NCBI GenBank assembly: GCA_946481065.1
Contig: CAMLMA010000044.1
Coordinates: 1-13,338, forward strand
DNA: 13,338 bases
Reading direction: 5' to 3'
Source of the DNA: an uncultured Nitrosomonadales bacterium
Lineage (GTDB): Bacteria > Pseudomonadota > Gammaproteobacteria > Burkholderiales > Methylophilaceae
Notes under the pieces: generated by a model
Told to the model about the DNA's origin: nothing
The model's database searches: none
Seen by the model: the letters and a program-made list of their open reading frames with translations, nothing else
Translations under genes and position numbers: made by a program
Part shown: piece after piece, positions 7,543 through 13,338 of the stretch
Position numbering within the stretch: position 1 is the first letter of the stretch
Layout: each line of letters opens with the position of its first letter

Positions 7543-7658
7543 GTTCAGGAACGCCTTGTAATAGTACAATGACGGACTTCAGTCGCTTTAAAAAACCACT
7601 GAAATCCATATATCTCAACCAGAGATGATGACACATCATCCTCATCAAGGAAAATCGA
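7543..7658. promoter_or_regulatory. Divergent pgl/gnd control region with hairpin next to the gnd ribosome binding site
   Basis: This spacer must hold the promoters of both genes. TTGTA (7556-7560) and TACAA (7565-7569) form a short inverted repeat; TACAAT (7565-7570) is a possible -10 for gnd and TACTAT on the minus strand (7566-7561) a possible -10 for pgl. Neither has a good -35. Closer to gnd, GATGATG (7624-7630) and CATCATC (7634-7640) form a perfect 7-bp hairpin with a three-base loop, ending seven bases before the AAGGAAAA Shine-Dalgarno, so it could affect translation. Confidence 0.35.
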
Positions 7659-8567
7659 ATGAAACTGGCAATGCTGGGCTTAGGCAAAATGGGTGGCAAC
7701 ATGACGCGCCGCCTGCTCAAGGGTGGTATCGAAGTCGTAGGGTTCGACTTCAGCGAAGACACCGTTAATCGCATCTCTCAGGAAAGCGGCATGATCCCCG
7801 CCAAATCCGCTGCGGAAGCCGTGAAGAAACTGGGCGACGGCCAGAAGATCGTCTGGCTCATGCTGCCGAGTGGCGAACCGACCGAAAAGCAGATCCAGGA
7901 TCTGATCCCGCTGCTGAGCAAAGGCGACATCATCGTCGACGGCGGCAACTCCAATTACAAACATAGTCAGCGTCGCGGCGCGATGCTGGCCGAGCATGGC
8001 ATCGGCTTCATGGACTGCGGCACCTCCGGTGGCGTCTGGGGCCTGGAGAACGGTTACTGCCTGATGACCGGCGCTACGCCGGAAGTCGCCAAGGTACTGG
8101 AACCTGCCATGAAGGTATTGGCCCATGAAGATCGCGGCTGGGCACATGTCGGCCCTGTCGGTTCCGGCCACTTCACCAAGATGATCCATAACGGCATCGA
8201 ATACGGCATGATGCAAGCCTTCGCCGAAGGCCTGGACCTGCTGAAGGGCAAGGAAGAGTTCAACCTCGACCTCGCGCAGATCACCGAGCTCTGGCGTCAC
8301 GGTTCCGTCGTGCGCAGCTGGCTGCTCGACCTGACCGCGGACGCACTGAAAGTCGACCAGACGCTTGATACCATCGTCCCTTACGTCGCCGACTCTGGCG
8401 AAGGTCGCTGGACCGTGGTTGAAGCCGTCGAGCAAGGTGTCGCTGCGCCAGTGTTGACCGTGGCCCTGCAAGCCCGATTCAGAAGCCAGGACGCCAAGGG
8501 TTACAGCTACAAGCTGCTCTCCTTGATGCGTAACGCATTCGGCGGCCACGCAGTCAAAACCAAGTAA
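7659..8567 (+). CDS. gnd: 6-phosphogluconate dehydrogenase (decarboxylating), short form, probably NAD-linked
   Basis: This enzyme oxidises and decarboxylates 6-phosphogluconate to ribulose 5-phosphate. The protein has 302 residues, the short (YqeC/GntZ-like) class, against about 470 in the long E. coli type. The Rossmann motif GLGKMG is at 7-12. The residue ending strand beta-2 is D30 (VGFDFS), where NADP-type enzymes normally have Asn-Arg; an acidic residue here suggests NAD preference. Substrate-site motifs are DGGNSNYKHS, DCGTSGGVWGLENG, and GHFTKMIHNGIEYG with K174, N178, E181 and Y182 matching the catalytic Lys and neighbours. The ATG follows AAGGAAAA at good spacing. pgl is divergent, zwf follows 150 bases on with a terminator between, so gnd is likely its own transcript. 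Confidence 0.93.
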   Translation: MKLAMLGLGKMGGNMTRRLLKGGIEVVGFDFSEDTVNRISQESGMIPAKSAAEAVKKLGDGQKIVWLMLPSGEPTEKQIQDLIPLLSKGDIIVDGGNSNYKHSQRRGAMLAEHGIGFMDCGTSGGVWGLENGYCLMTGATPEVAKVLEPAMKVLAHEDRGWAHVGPVGSGHFTKMIHNGIEYGMMQAFAEGLDLLKGKEEFNLDLAQITELWRHGSVVRSWLLDLTADALKVDQTLDTIVPYVADSGEGRWTVVEAVEQGVAAPVLTVALQARFRSQDAKGYSYKLLSLMRNAFGGHAVKTK

Positions 8568-8585
8568 CCCGGTTTTCACTGCCCG

Positions 8586-8626
8586 AGAATGGCGCGTTTG
8601 CCACCCGCAAAGGCGCCATTTTCCTT
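8586..8626 (+). terminator. Rho-independent terminator of gnd
   Basis: A hairpin with arms AATGGCGC and GCGCCATT (perfect 8 bp), then a single G-G mismatch, then TTTGC/GCAAA pairing around a C-rich loop. It is followed by TTCCTTT, an interrupted U-rich tract. It lies 18 bases past the gnd stop. Confidence 0.85.
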
Positions 8627-8640
8627 TACGCGCCGGCCAT

Positions 8641-8670
8641 TATTAAAAGCGGGCGAAAAGCTGTAAAATC
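8641..8670 (+). promoter_or_regulatory. Candidate zwf promoter
   Basis: TAAAAT at 8664-8669 is a 5/6 match to the -10 consensus, with no good -35 at 17 bp (TATTAA). Its position between the gnd terminator and zwf makes it the best promoter candidate; the leader would be about 42 bases. The weak -35 suggests an activator could be needed, which is inference. Confidence 0.35.
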
Positions 8671-8717
8671 ACGAACTTGCTTTGATTCGAAATTAGACCT
8701 ACGGAAAACTTGCACCC

Positions 8718-10196
8718 ATGAAACAAATCGACCCATGTACCCTGGTTTTGTTTGGCGCCAGCGGTAACCTCTCCCGCGTCAAACTCATGCCCGGCCTGTT
8801 CCGACTGGACGCGCTCGGCCGCCTGCCAGAAAACATGGCGATCCTTTCCGTCGGCCGCGGTGAAGTGAGCCAGGAAGCCTGGCACGCCGACATCAAGGGC
8901 ATGCTCGATGCCAAGTTCAAGAAGGGTTACGACCAGGAAGTGTTCAAGCGCTTCATCGCACGTAACCATTACCACGCGAACCCGCCGACCGATCCGGATG
9001 CGTTCAAGAAGATGAAAGCCGTGCTGACCAACGACAAGGTCTTTCCGCAGAATTTCGCTTACTTCCTTTCGGTGCGTCCTTCCGACTTCGCACAAGTGGT
9101 CGACCAGCTGGCGTCCGTCGACCTGCTGAACGAAGACAAATACTGGCGTCGCGTGGTCATCGAGAAGCCATTCGGCACCGACCTGCCTTCCGCCAAGGCG
9201 TTGCAGGCCTCGATCACCAAGCACCTGAAGGAAAGCCAGATCTACCGGATCGACCACTACCTCGGCAAATCCGCCCTGCAGAACATCCTGCTGCAGCGCT
9301 TCGCCAACACCGTGCTCGAACCGATCTGGAACAAGGATTACATCGATCACGTCCAGATCACCAATACCGAGATGCTGGGCGTGGGCGACCGCACCCAGTT
9401 CTATGACGCCACCGGCGCGCTGCGCGACATGATCCAGAGTCATGTGTTGCAGACCCTGGCCTTGACCACGATGGAACTGCCTAAGGACCTCAGCCCGGAT
9501 GCGGTGCGCGCCGAGAAGATCAAGGTGCTGGAAGCCATCCGCCCGATCCCGGTCAACGATCTCAAGCATCACGCCTTCCGCGCCCAGTATGCCGCCGGCG
9601 AGATCAATGGCGAAAAGGTACCGGGCTACCTGGAAGAACTGGGCAACCCGGACAGCGTGGTCGAAACCTACGCCGCGCTCAAGCTCTTCATCGACAATCC
9701 GCGCTGGCAAGGCGTACCGTTCTACATCCGCACGGCCAAGCGCCTGCACGAAGCCGACACGCGCATCGCCATCCGCTTCAAGAAGGCGCCGCTGCAGATC
9801 GGCGATGGCCAGCAGCAGAACTGGCTGATCATCGGCATCCAGCCACGCGAATGCATCAAGCTCGAGATCCAGTCCAAGATCCCGGGCCTGGACATCAACA
9901 CCCGCACCATCGAACTCGACGCGGCCAACCGCCAGGATGGCGACGAGACCGTCGACGCTTACGAGGCCTTGCTGCTGAACCTGATGGAAGGCGATAACTC
10001 GCAATACCTGCACATCAGCGAAGTGGAAGCCCAATGGCGCCTGGTCGACCCGGTGATCGAAGCCTGGGCCAAGGATCGTGCGCCAGTCCACCAGTACACC
10101 GCGGGCAGCCGCGACCCGGAAGCTTCCAAAGTCATCTTCGAAGCCGAAGACCAGTTCTGGCGCTACAGCATCGCCCTCGGCGGCGACCAGCATTAA
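8718..10196 (+). CDS. zwf: Glucose-6-phosphate 1-dehydrogenase, divergent motif variant
   Basis: This is the entry enzyme of the oxidative pentose phosphate branch, oxidising glucose 6-phosphate to 6-phosphogluconolactone. The 492-residue length is normal. Catalytic landmarks are present: EKPFG at 149-153, RIDHYLGK at 177-184 (H180 and K184), and the general-base His H242 within the GALRDMIQSH segment. Several neighbours depart from the usual consensus: the cofactor loop reads GASGNLS (13-19) instead of GASGDLA, RIDHYLGKE becomes RIDHYLGKS, and RDMxQNH becomes RDMIQSH. No essential catalytic residue is lost, so an active enzyme is expected, perhaps with changed cofactor use. ATG 8718 is preceded by ACGGAAAA. 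It follows gnd but is separated from it by a terminator. pgl, gnd and zwf together make the whole oxidative branch. Confidence 0.95.
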   Translation: MKQIDPCTLVLFGASGNLSRVKLMPGLFRLDALGRLPENMAILSVGRGEVSQEAWHADIKGMLDAKFKKGYDQEVFKRFIARNHYHANPPTDPDAFKKMKAVLTNDKVFPQNFAYFLSVRPSDFAQVVDQLASVDLLNEDKYWRRVVIEKPFGTDLPSAKALQASITKHLKESQIYRIDHYLGKSALQNILLQRFANTVLEPIWNKDYIDHVQITNTEMLGVGDRTQFYDATGALRDMIQSHVLQTLALTTMELPKDLSPDAVRAEKIKVLEAIRPIPVNDLKHHAFRAQYAAGEINGEKVPGYLEELGNPDSVVETYAALKLFIDNPRWQGVPFYIRTAKRLHEADTRIAIRFKKAPLQIGDGQQQNWLIIGIQPRECIKLEIQSKIPGLDINTRTIELDAANRQDGDETVDAYEALLLNLMEGDNSQYLHISEVEAQWRLVDPVIEAWAKDRAPVHQYTAGSRDPEASKVIFEAEDQFWRYSIALGGDQH

Positions 10197-10209
10197 GCAC
10201 CCATAACAA

Positions 10210-10234
10210 GCAGGCGCATGGTCAATGCGCCTGC
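10210..10234 (+). promoter_or_regulatory. Perfect 10-bp hairpin between zwf and dcd
   Basis: GCAGGCGCAT (10210-10219) pairs fully with ATGCGCCTGC (10225-10234) around the loop GGTCA. It starts 13 bases after the zwf stop and ends about 11 bases before the dcd Shine-Dalgarno (AAGGG). No T run follows, so it is not a canonical intrinsic terminator. It could be a weak or processing-related 3' end of zwf mRNA, or a barrier within a zwf-dcd transcript. Confidence 0.5.
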
Positions 10235-10256
10235 CATCAATGCACAAGGGATCACG

Positions 10257-10832
10257 ATGAGCATCAAGTCTGACAAGTGGATACGCCGCATGGCCGAGCA
10301 GCACGGCATGATCGAGCCGTTCGAGCCGAAACAGATCAAGCAGGACGCCGAAGGCAAGCGCCTGGTCTCCTACGGCACCTCGAGCTACGGCTACGATATC
10401 CGCTGTTCGAAGGAGTTCAAGCTGTTCACCAACCTCAACAGCACCATCGTCGACCCCAAGAATTTCGACCCCAATTCCTTCGTTGAAGTGAATGCCGATT
10501 ACTGCATCATCCCGCCGAACTCGTTCGCGCTGGCGCGCACGGTCGAGTACTTCCGTATCCCGCGTAACGTACTCACCGTCTGCCTCGGCAAATCCACCTA
10601 TGCCCGCTGCGGCATCATCGTCAACGTGACGCCGTTCGAGCCGGAATGGGAAGGCTACGTCACGCTGGAGTTCAGCAACACCACCCCACTACCGGCCAAG
10701 ATCTACGCCAACGAAGGTTGTGCGCAGGTATTGTTCTTCGAAGCTGACGCGGACGATGTCTGCGAAACTTCCTATAAGGATCGCGGCGGTAAGTATCAAG
10801 GGCAAGTAGGCGTCACCCTGCCCAAGATCTGA
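10257..10832 (+). CDS. dcd: dCTP deaminase
   Basis: This enzyme deaminates dCTP to dUTP, which dUTPase then turns to dUMP for thymidylate synthesis. It is a cytoplasmic homotrimer of the dUTPase-like jelly-roll fold. At 191 residues it matches the monofunctional proteobacterial form. Visible motifs are the N-terminus [32 protein letters not shown], the active-site GKSTYARCG with S113 and R117, and VTLEFSN with the catalytic Glu E138. The ATG at 10257 is preceded by AAGGG at correct spacing and gives the normal family start; the in-frame ATG at 10218 lies inside the hairpin and is rejected. It may be partly cotranscribed with zwf, and it is followed by a decarboxylase gene with its own promoter. 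No second Asp-type residue set indicating a bifunctional deaminase/dUTPase was looked for beyond length. Confidence 0.97.
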   Translation: MSIKSDKWIRRMAEQHGMIEPFEPKQIKQDAEGKRLVSYGTSSYGYDIRCSKEFKLFTNLNSTIVDPKNFDPNSFVEVNADYCIIPPNSFALARTVEYFRIPRNVLTVCLGKSTYARCGIIVNVTPFEPEWEGYVTLEFSNTTPLPAKIYANEGCAQVLFFEADADDVCETSYKDRGGKYQGQVGVTLPKI

Positions 10833-10855
10833 TCCAGATCGAATTGCCCAAGTCA

Positions 10856-10883
10856 TGGTCACAGCACAATAGCGTGCTATATT
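10856..10883 (+). promoter_or_regulatory. Extended -10 promoter of the amino acid decarboxylase gene, with a dyad
   Basis: TGGTCA (10856-10861, 4/6 to the -35) and an extended -10 TGCTATATT (TG at 10875-10876, TATATT at 10878-10883) are 16 bp apart. The expected start is near 10890, leaving a leader of about 34 bases that ends in the strong TTAGGAGG ribosome binding site (10911-10918). An inverted repeat, AGCAC (10863-10867) and GTGCT (10874-10878), lies in the spacer and touches the -10, a position suited to a repressor. Confidence 0.5.
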
Positions 10884-10923
10884 CCGTCCCATTCTTTTTA
10901 TCGGCAGCCGTTAGGAGGCCCTG

Positions 10924-13164
10924 ATGAAATTCCGATTCCCTGTCGTCATCATCGACGAAGACTTCCGTTCTGAAAATTCTTCAGGCCTCGGCATCCGCGT
11001 ACTGGCCAAAGCCATCGAGGATGAGGGTTTCGAAGTCCTCGGCGTCACCAGCTACGGCGACCTGACCTCGTTCGCGCAACAGCAGAGCCGCGCGTCGGCC
11101 TTCATCCTGTCGATCGACGACGAGGAGTTCATCGAGGAGTCGCCTGACGCGCTCGATAACCTGCGCAAGTTCGTCGAGGAGATCCGTTTCCGCAACGAGG
11201 AGATCCCGATCTTCCTGCACGGCGAGACGCGCACCAGCCGCCATATCCCGAACGAGATCCTGCGGGAGCTGAACGGCTTCATCCACATGTTCGAGGACAC
11301 CCCGGAATTCGTCGCTCGCTATATCATCCGCGAGGCCAAGACCTACCTCGACAGCCTGCCGCCACCGTTCTTCAAGGCATTGACCCATTACGCAGCCGAC
11401 GGCTCCTATTCCTGGCACTGCCCCGGTCACTCGGGTGGCGTGGCGTTTCTCAAGTCCCCGGTGGGCCAGATGTTCCATCAGTTCTTCGGCGAGAACATGC
11501 TGCGCGCCGACGTCTGCAACGCGGTCGACGAACTCGGCCAATTGCTGGACCATACCGGCCCTGTGGCCGCTTCCGAGCGCAACGCGGCCCGTATCTTCAA
11601 CTGCGACCACCTGTTCTTCGTCACCAACGGCACATCGACCTCGAACAAGATCGTCTGGAACTCCACCGTAGCGCCCGGCGATGTCGTCGTCGTCGACCGT
11701 AACTGCCACAAGTCGGTGCTGCATTCCATCATCATGACCGGCGCGATCCCCGTGTTCCTGATGCCGACCCGCAATCACTTCGGCATCATCGGGCCGATCC
11801 CCAAGGAAGAGTTCGCCTGGGAGAACATCCAGAAGAAGATCCAGCGCAACCCCTTCGCCACCGACAAGAACGCCAAGCCGCGCGTACTGACGATCACCCA
11901 GTCGACCTATGACGGCGTGTTGTATAACGTGGAAGAGATCAAGGAGATGCTGGACGGCAAGATCGATACCCTGCATTTCGATGAAGCCTGGCTGCCGCAC
12001 GCGACCTTCCACGATTTCTACGGCGATTACCATGCCATCGGCGCCGACCGCCCTCGCTGCAAGGAGTCGATGATCTTCTCCACGCAATCCACGCACAAGC
12101 TGCTGGCTGGCCTGAGCCAGGCTTCACAGATCCTGGTGCAGGACGCGCAGGACATCCAGCTCGACCGCGACGTATTCAATGAGTCTTACCTCATGCATAC
12201 CTCGACCAGCCCGCAATATTCCATCATCGCCTCCTGCGATGTGGCAGCCGCCATGATGGAAGCGCCGGGCGGCACCGCACTGGTCGAAGAATCGCTGATG
12301 GAAGCCCTGGATTTCCGCCGCGCCATGCGCAAGGTGGGCAGCGAATGGGGCGCCGATTGGTGGTTCAAGGTCTGGGGACCGGATGACCTGTCGGAAGAAG
12401 GCATCGAGGAACGCGAAGCCTGGATGCTGAAGGCAGGCGAACGCTGGCACGGCTTCGGCAACCTCGCCCCTGGCTTCAACATGCTGGATCCGATCAAGGC
12501 CACCATCATCACCCCCGGGCTGGACGTCGACGGCGATTTCTCGGAAGACTGCGGCATCCCCGCGGCCATCGTCACCAAATACCTGGCCGAGCACGGCGTC
12601 ATCGTCGAGAAGACCGGCCTTTATTCCTTCTTCATCATGTTCACCATCGGCATCACCAAGGGTCGCTGGAACACCATGGTCGCCGCCCTGCAGCAATTCA
12701 AGGACGACTACGACAAGAACCAGCCGCTATGGAAGGTGCTGCCGGAGTTCGTCGCCAAGCAGCCGCGCTATGAGCGTATCGGCCTCAAGGACCTGTGCAC
12801 ACAGATCCACGAGGTCTATAAAGCCAATGACGTCGCGCGCCTGACGACCGAGATGTACCTGTCGGACATGGTGCCCGCGATGAAGCCGACCGACGCCTTC
12901 GCCAAGATGGCGCACCGCAATATCGACCGTGTGCAGATCGACGAACTGGAAGGCCGTATCACCGCCGTGTTGCTGACGCCCTATCCGCCAGGCATCCCAT
13001 TGCTGATCCCGGGTGAGCGCTTCAACCGGATCATCGTCAACTATCTCAGGTTCGCGCGCGAGTTCAACGAACGCTTCCCCGGTTTCGAGACAGATGTGCA
13101 TGGCCTGGTGAAAGAGATCGTCGACGGCAAGGCTTGTTACTTCGTCGACTGCGTCGCCCAGTAG
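10924..13164 (+). CDS. Orn/Lys/Arg decarboxylase, PLP-dependent, most like the AdiA arginine type
   Basis: This is a large fold-type I PLP enzyme that decarboxylates a basic amino acid, giving agmatine, cadaverine or putrescine. The 746 residues have the full layout: an N-terminal receiver-like wing domain (about 1-130, beginning FPVVIIDEDF), a PLP domain, and a C-terminal domain ending PGFETDVHGLV. PLP residues are clear: WHCPGH early in the PLP domain, D353 in HFDEAW, and the Schiff-base lysine K392 in STHKLLAG. The length and the SPQYSIIASCDVAAAMM region resemble arginine decarboxylase AdiA more than LdcI, but substrate cannot be settled by eye, so I give no gene symbol. The start is fixed by TTAGGAGG five bases before ATG. 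No amino acid antiporter gene adjoins, so a polyamine-biosynthetic role is at least as likely as acid resistance. No strong terminator follows. Confidence 0.93.
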   Translation: MKFRFPVVIIDEDFRSENSSGLGIRVLAKAIEDEGFEVLGVTSYGDLTSFAQQQSRASAFILSIDDEEFIEESPDALDNLRKFVEEIRFRNEEIPIFLHGETRTSRHIPNEILRELNGFIHMFEDTPEFVARYIIREAKTYLDSLPPPFFKALTHYAADGSYSWHCPGHSGGVAFLKSPVGQMFHQFFGENMLRADVCNAVDELGQLLDHTGPVAASERNAARIFNCDHLFFVTNGTSTSNKIVWNSTVAPGDVVVVDRNCHKSVLHSIIMTGAIPVFLMPTRNHFGIIGPIPKEEFAWENIQKKIQRNPFATDKNAKPRVLTITQSTYDGVLYNVEEIKEMLDGKIDTLHFDEAWLPHATFHDFYGDYHAIGADRPRCKESMIFSTQSTHKLLAGLSQASQILVQDAQDIQLDRDVFNESYLMHTSTSPQYSIIASCDVAAAMMEAPGGTALVEESLMEALDFRRAMRKVGSEWGADWWFKVWGPDDLSEEGIEEREAWMLKAGERWHGFGNLAPGFNMLDPIKATIITPGLDVDGDFSEDCGIPAAIVTKYLAEHGVIVEKTGLYSFFIMFTIGITKGRWNTMVAALQQFKDDYDKNQPLWKVLPEFVAKQPRYERIGLKDLCTQIHEVYKANDVARLTTEMYLSDMVPAMKPTDAFAKMAHRNIDRVQIDELEGRITAVLLTPYPPGIPLLIPGERFNRIIVNYLRFAREFNERFPGFETDVHGLVKEIVDGKACYFVDCVAQ

Positions 13165-13211
13165 CCGTAGCGTTTGCAACCTAGCGCGGGCGCGCAAGGG
13201 CAGCGTTCTAG

Positions 13212-13268
13212 GCTGGCATTCAAGCGCTGGTATTCAAGGGATTGGCGTGCAAGGCTGGCGTTCAAGGA
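13212..13268. repeat. Short degenerate tandem repeat, period about 14 bp
   Basis: Four adjoining copies of a unit close to GCTGGYRTTCAAGS start near 13212, 13226, 13241 and 13254 (periods 14, 15 and 13). A fifth, weaker copy may precede them (GCAGCGTTCTAG, 13199-13210). The array lies just after the decarboxylase gene in the only noncoding part of the right edge. Its role is unknown. Confidence 0.55.
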
Positions 13269-13287
13269 TAGCCCGCCAGGATCGGGT

Positions 13288-13338
13288 TCAAACCACCCGA
13301 CGGTAGGTGACGTAACTGAAAGGCAGACCCTTGACGCT
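13288..13338 (-). CDS. Possible 3' end of an unidentified minus-strand gene
   Basis: Reading the minus strand in from the right edge, one frame is open for 16 codons (SVKGLPFSYVTYRRVV) and ends with TGA at 13290-13288. The peptide looks like a plausible protein C-terminus, and a convergent gene would suit this position, but 16 codons is too little to identify a family or to prove coding. An inverted repeat TCGGGT/ACCCGA (13282-13300) overlaps its end without a T run. Confidence 0.3.
   Translation of the reverse strand, partial: SVKGLPFSYVTYRRVV

Noticed and set aside
7543..7569. TTG start adding nine residues to pgl
   Set aside because: Rare start codon, no ribosome binding site, and the added residues do not resemble the family.
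7680..8579. Minus-strand open frame (299 codons) opposite gnd
   Set aside because: gnd is well supported on the plus strand and the mirror frame shows no recognisable domain.
10218..10256. ATG 10218 as the dcd start
   Set aside because: It lies within a perfect hairpin, has no Shine-Dalgarno, and adds residues absent from the family; ATG 10257 fits both.
8643..10304. Long minus-strand open frame (553 codons) opposite zwf
   Set aside because: It mirrors zwf, whose protein is clearly recognisable; GC-rich third positions of the real gene keep the opposite frame open. The translation has no family features.
10981..12096. Minus-strand open frame (371 codons) opposite the decarboxylase
   Set aside because: Shadow of a well-identified gene; composition is rich in Asp, Val, Leu, Gly and Arg without motifs, and there is no ribosome binding site.
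13212..13268. Right-edge repeats as a CRISPR array
   Set aside because: Units of about 14 bp adjoin each other without spacers and are imperfect.

Overview
The window looks like a core-genome stretch of a betaproteobacterium, G+C in the high fifties by eye. The ihfB-lapA-lapB-pyrF run, a Dcd of betaproteobacterial type and the metG/apbC pair point to Betaproteobacteria. The short-form 6-phosphogluconate dehydrogenase next to zwf and pgl would suit a Nitrosomonadales-type lineage (for example methylotrophs or iron oxidisers), but that placement is inference. No rRNA, tRNA, insertion sequence, prophage or CRISPR array is visible, and no gene-free stretch exceeds 300 bases.

Layout, left to right. 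(1) 3-2567, + strand: the 3' part of ihfB with a strong terminator, then lapA-lapB-pyrF. lapA and lapB encode the inner-membrane pair tied to LpxC turnover and LPS control; pyrF overlaps lapB by one base. (2) 2663-2944, +: a small secreted helix-hairpin-helix protein of the ComEA type, ending at a perfect 19-bp bidirectional terminator. (3) 3007-5547, - strand: metG, followed 33 bases downstream by an exported glycine-zipper protein with a histidine-rich tail, the least familiar gene here. (4) 5680-6768, +: apbC (Mrp Fe-S carrier), divergent from metG across a perfect 10-bp inverted repeat that contains two mirror-image -10 boxes. (5) 6832-10196: the oxidative pentose phosphate branch, with pgl on - and divergent gnd and zwf on +. 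Together they turn glucose 6-phosphate into ribulose 5-phosphate, CO2 and reduced nicotinamide cofactor. gnd is the short form with an Asp where NAD-type enzymes carry one, and zwf departs from several family consensus positions. (6) 10257-13164, +: dcd (dCTP deaminase) and a 746-residue basic amino acid decarboxylase with its own extended -10 promoter. (7) 13165-13338: a short degenerate tandem repeat and what may be the last 16 codons of a minus-strand gene.

Most of the window is ordinary housekeeping and I see no convincing undescribed multi-gene system. The points most worth a second look are the Gly-zipper/His-tail protein behind metG, the mirror-image divergent promoter of metG/apbC, the non-consensus zwf next to a probably NAD-linked gnd, the placement of the pentose phosphate cassette between apbC and dcd, and a possibly leaderless lapA.
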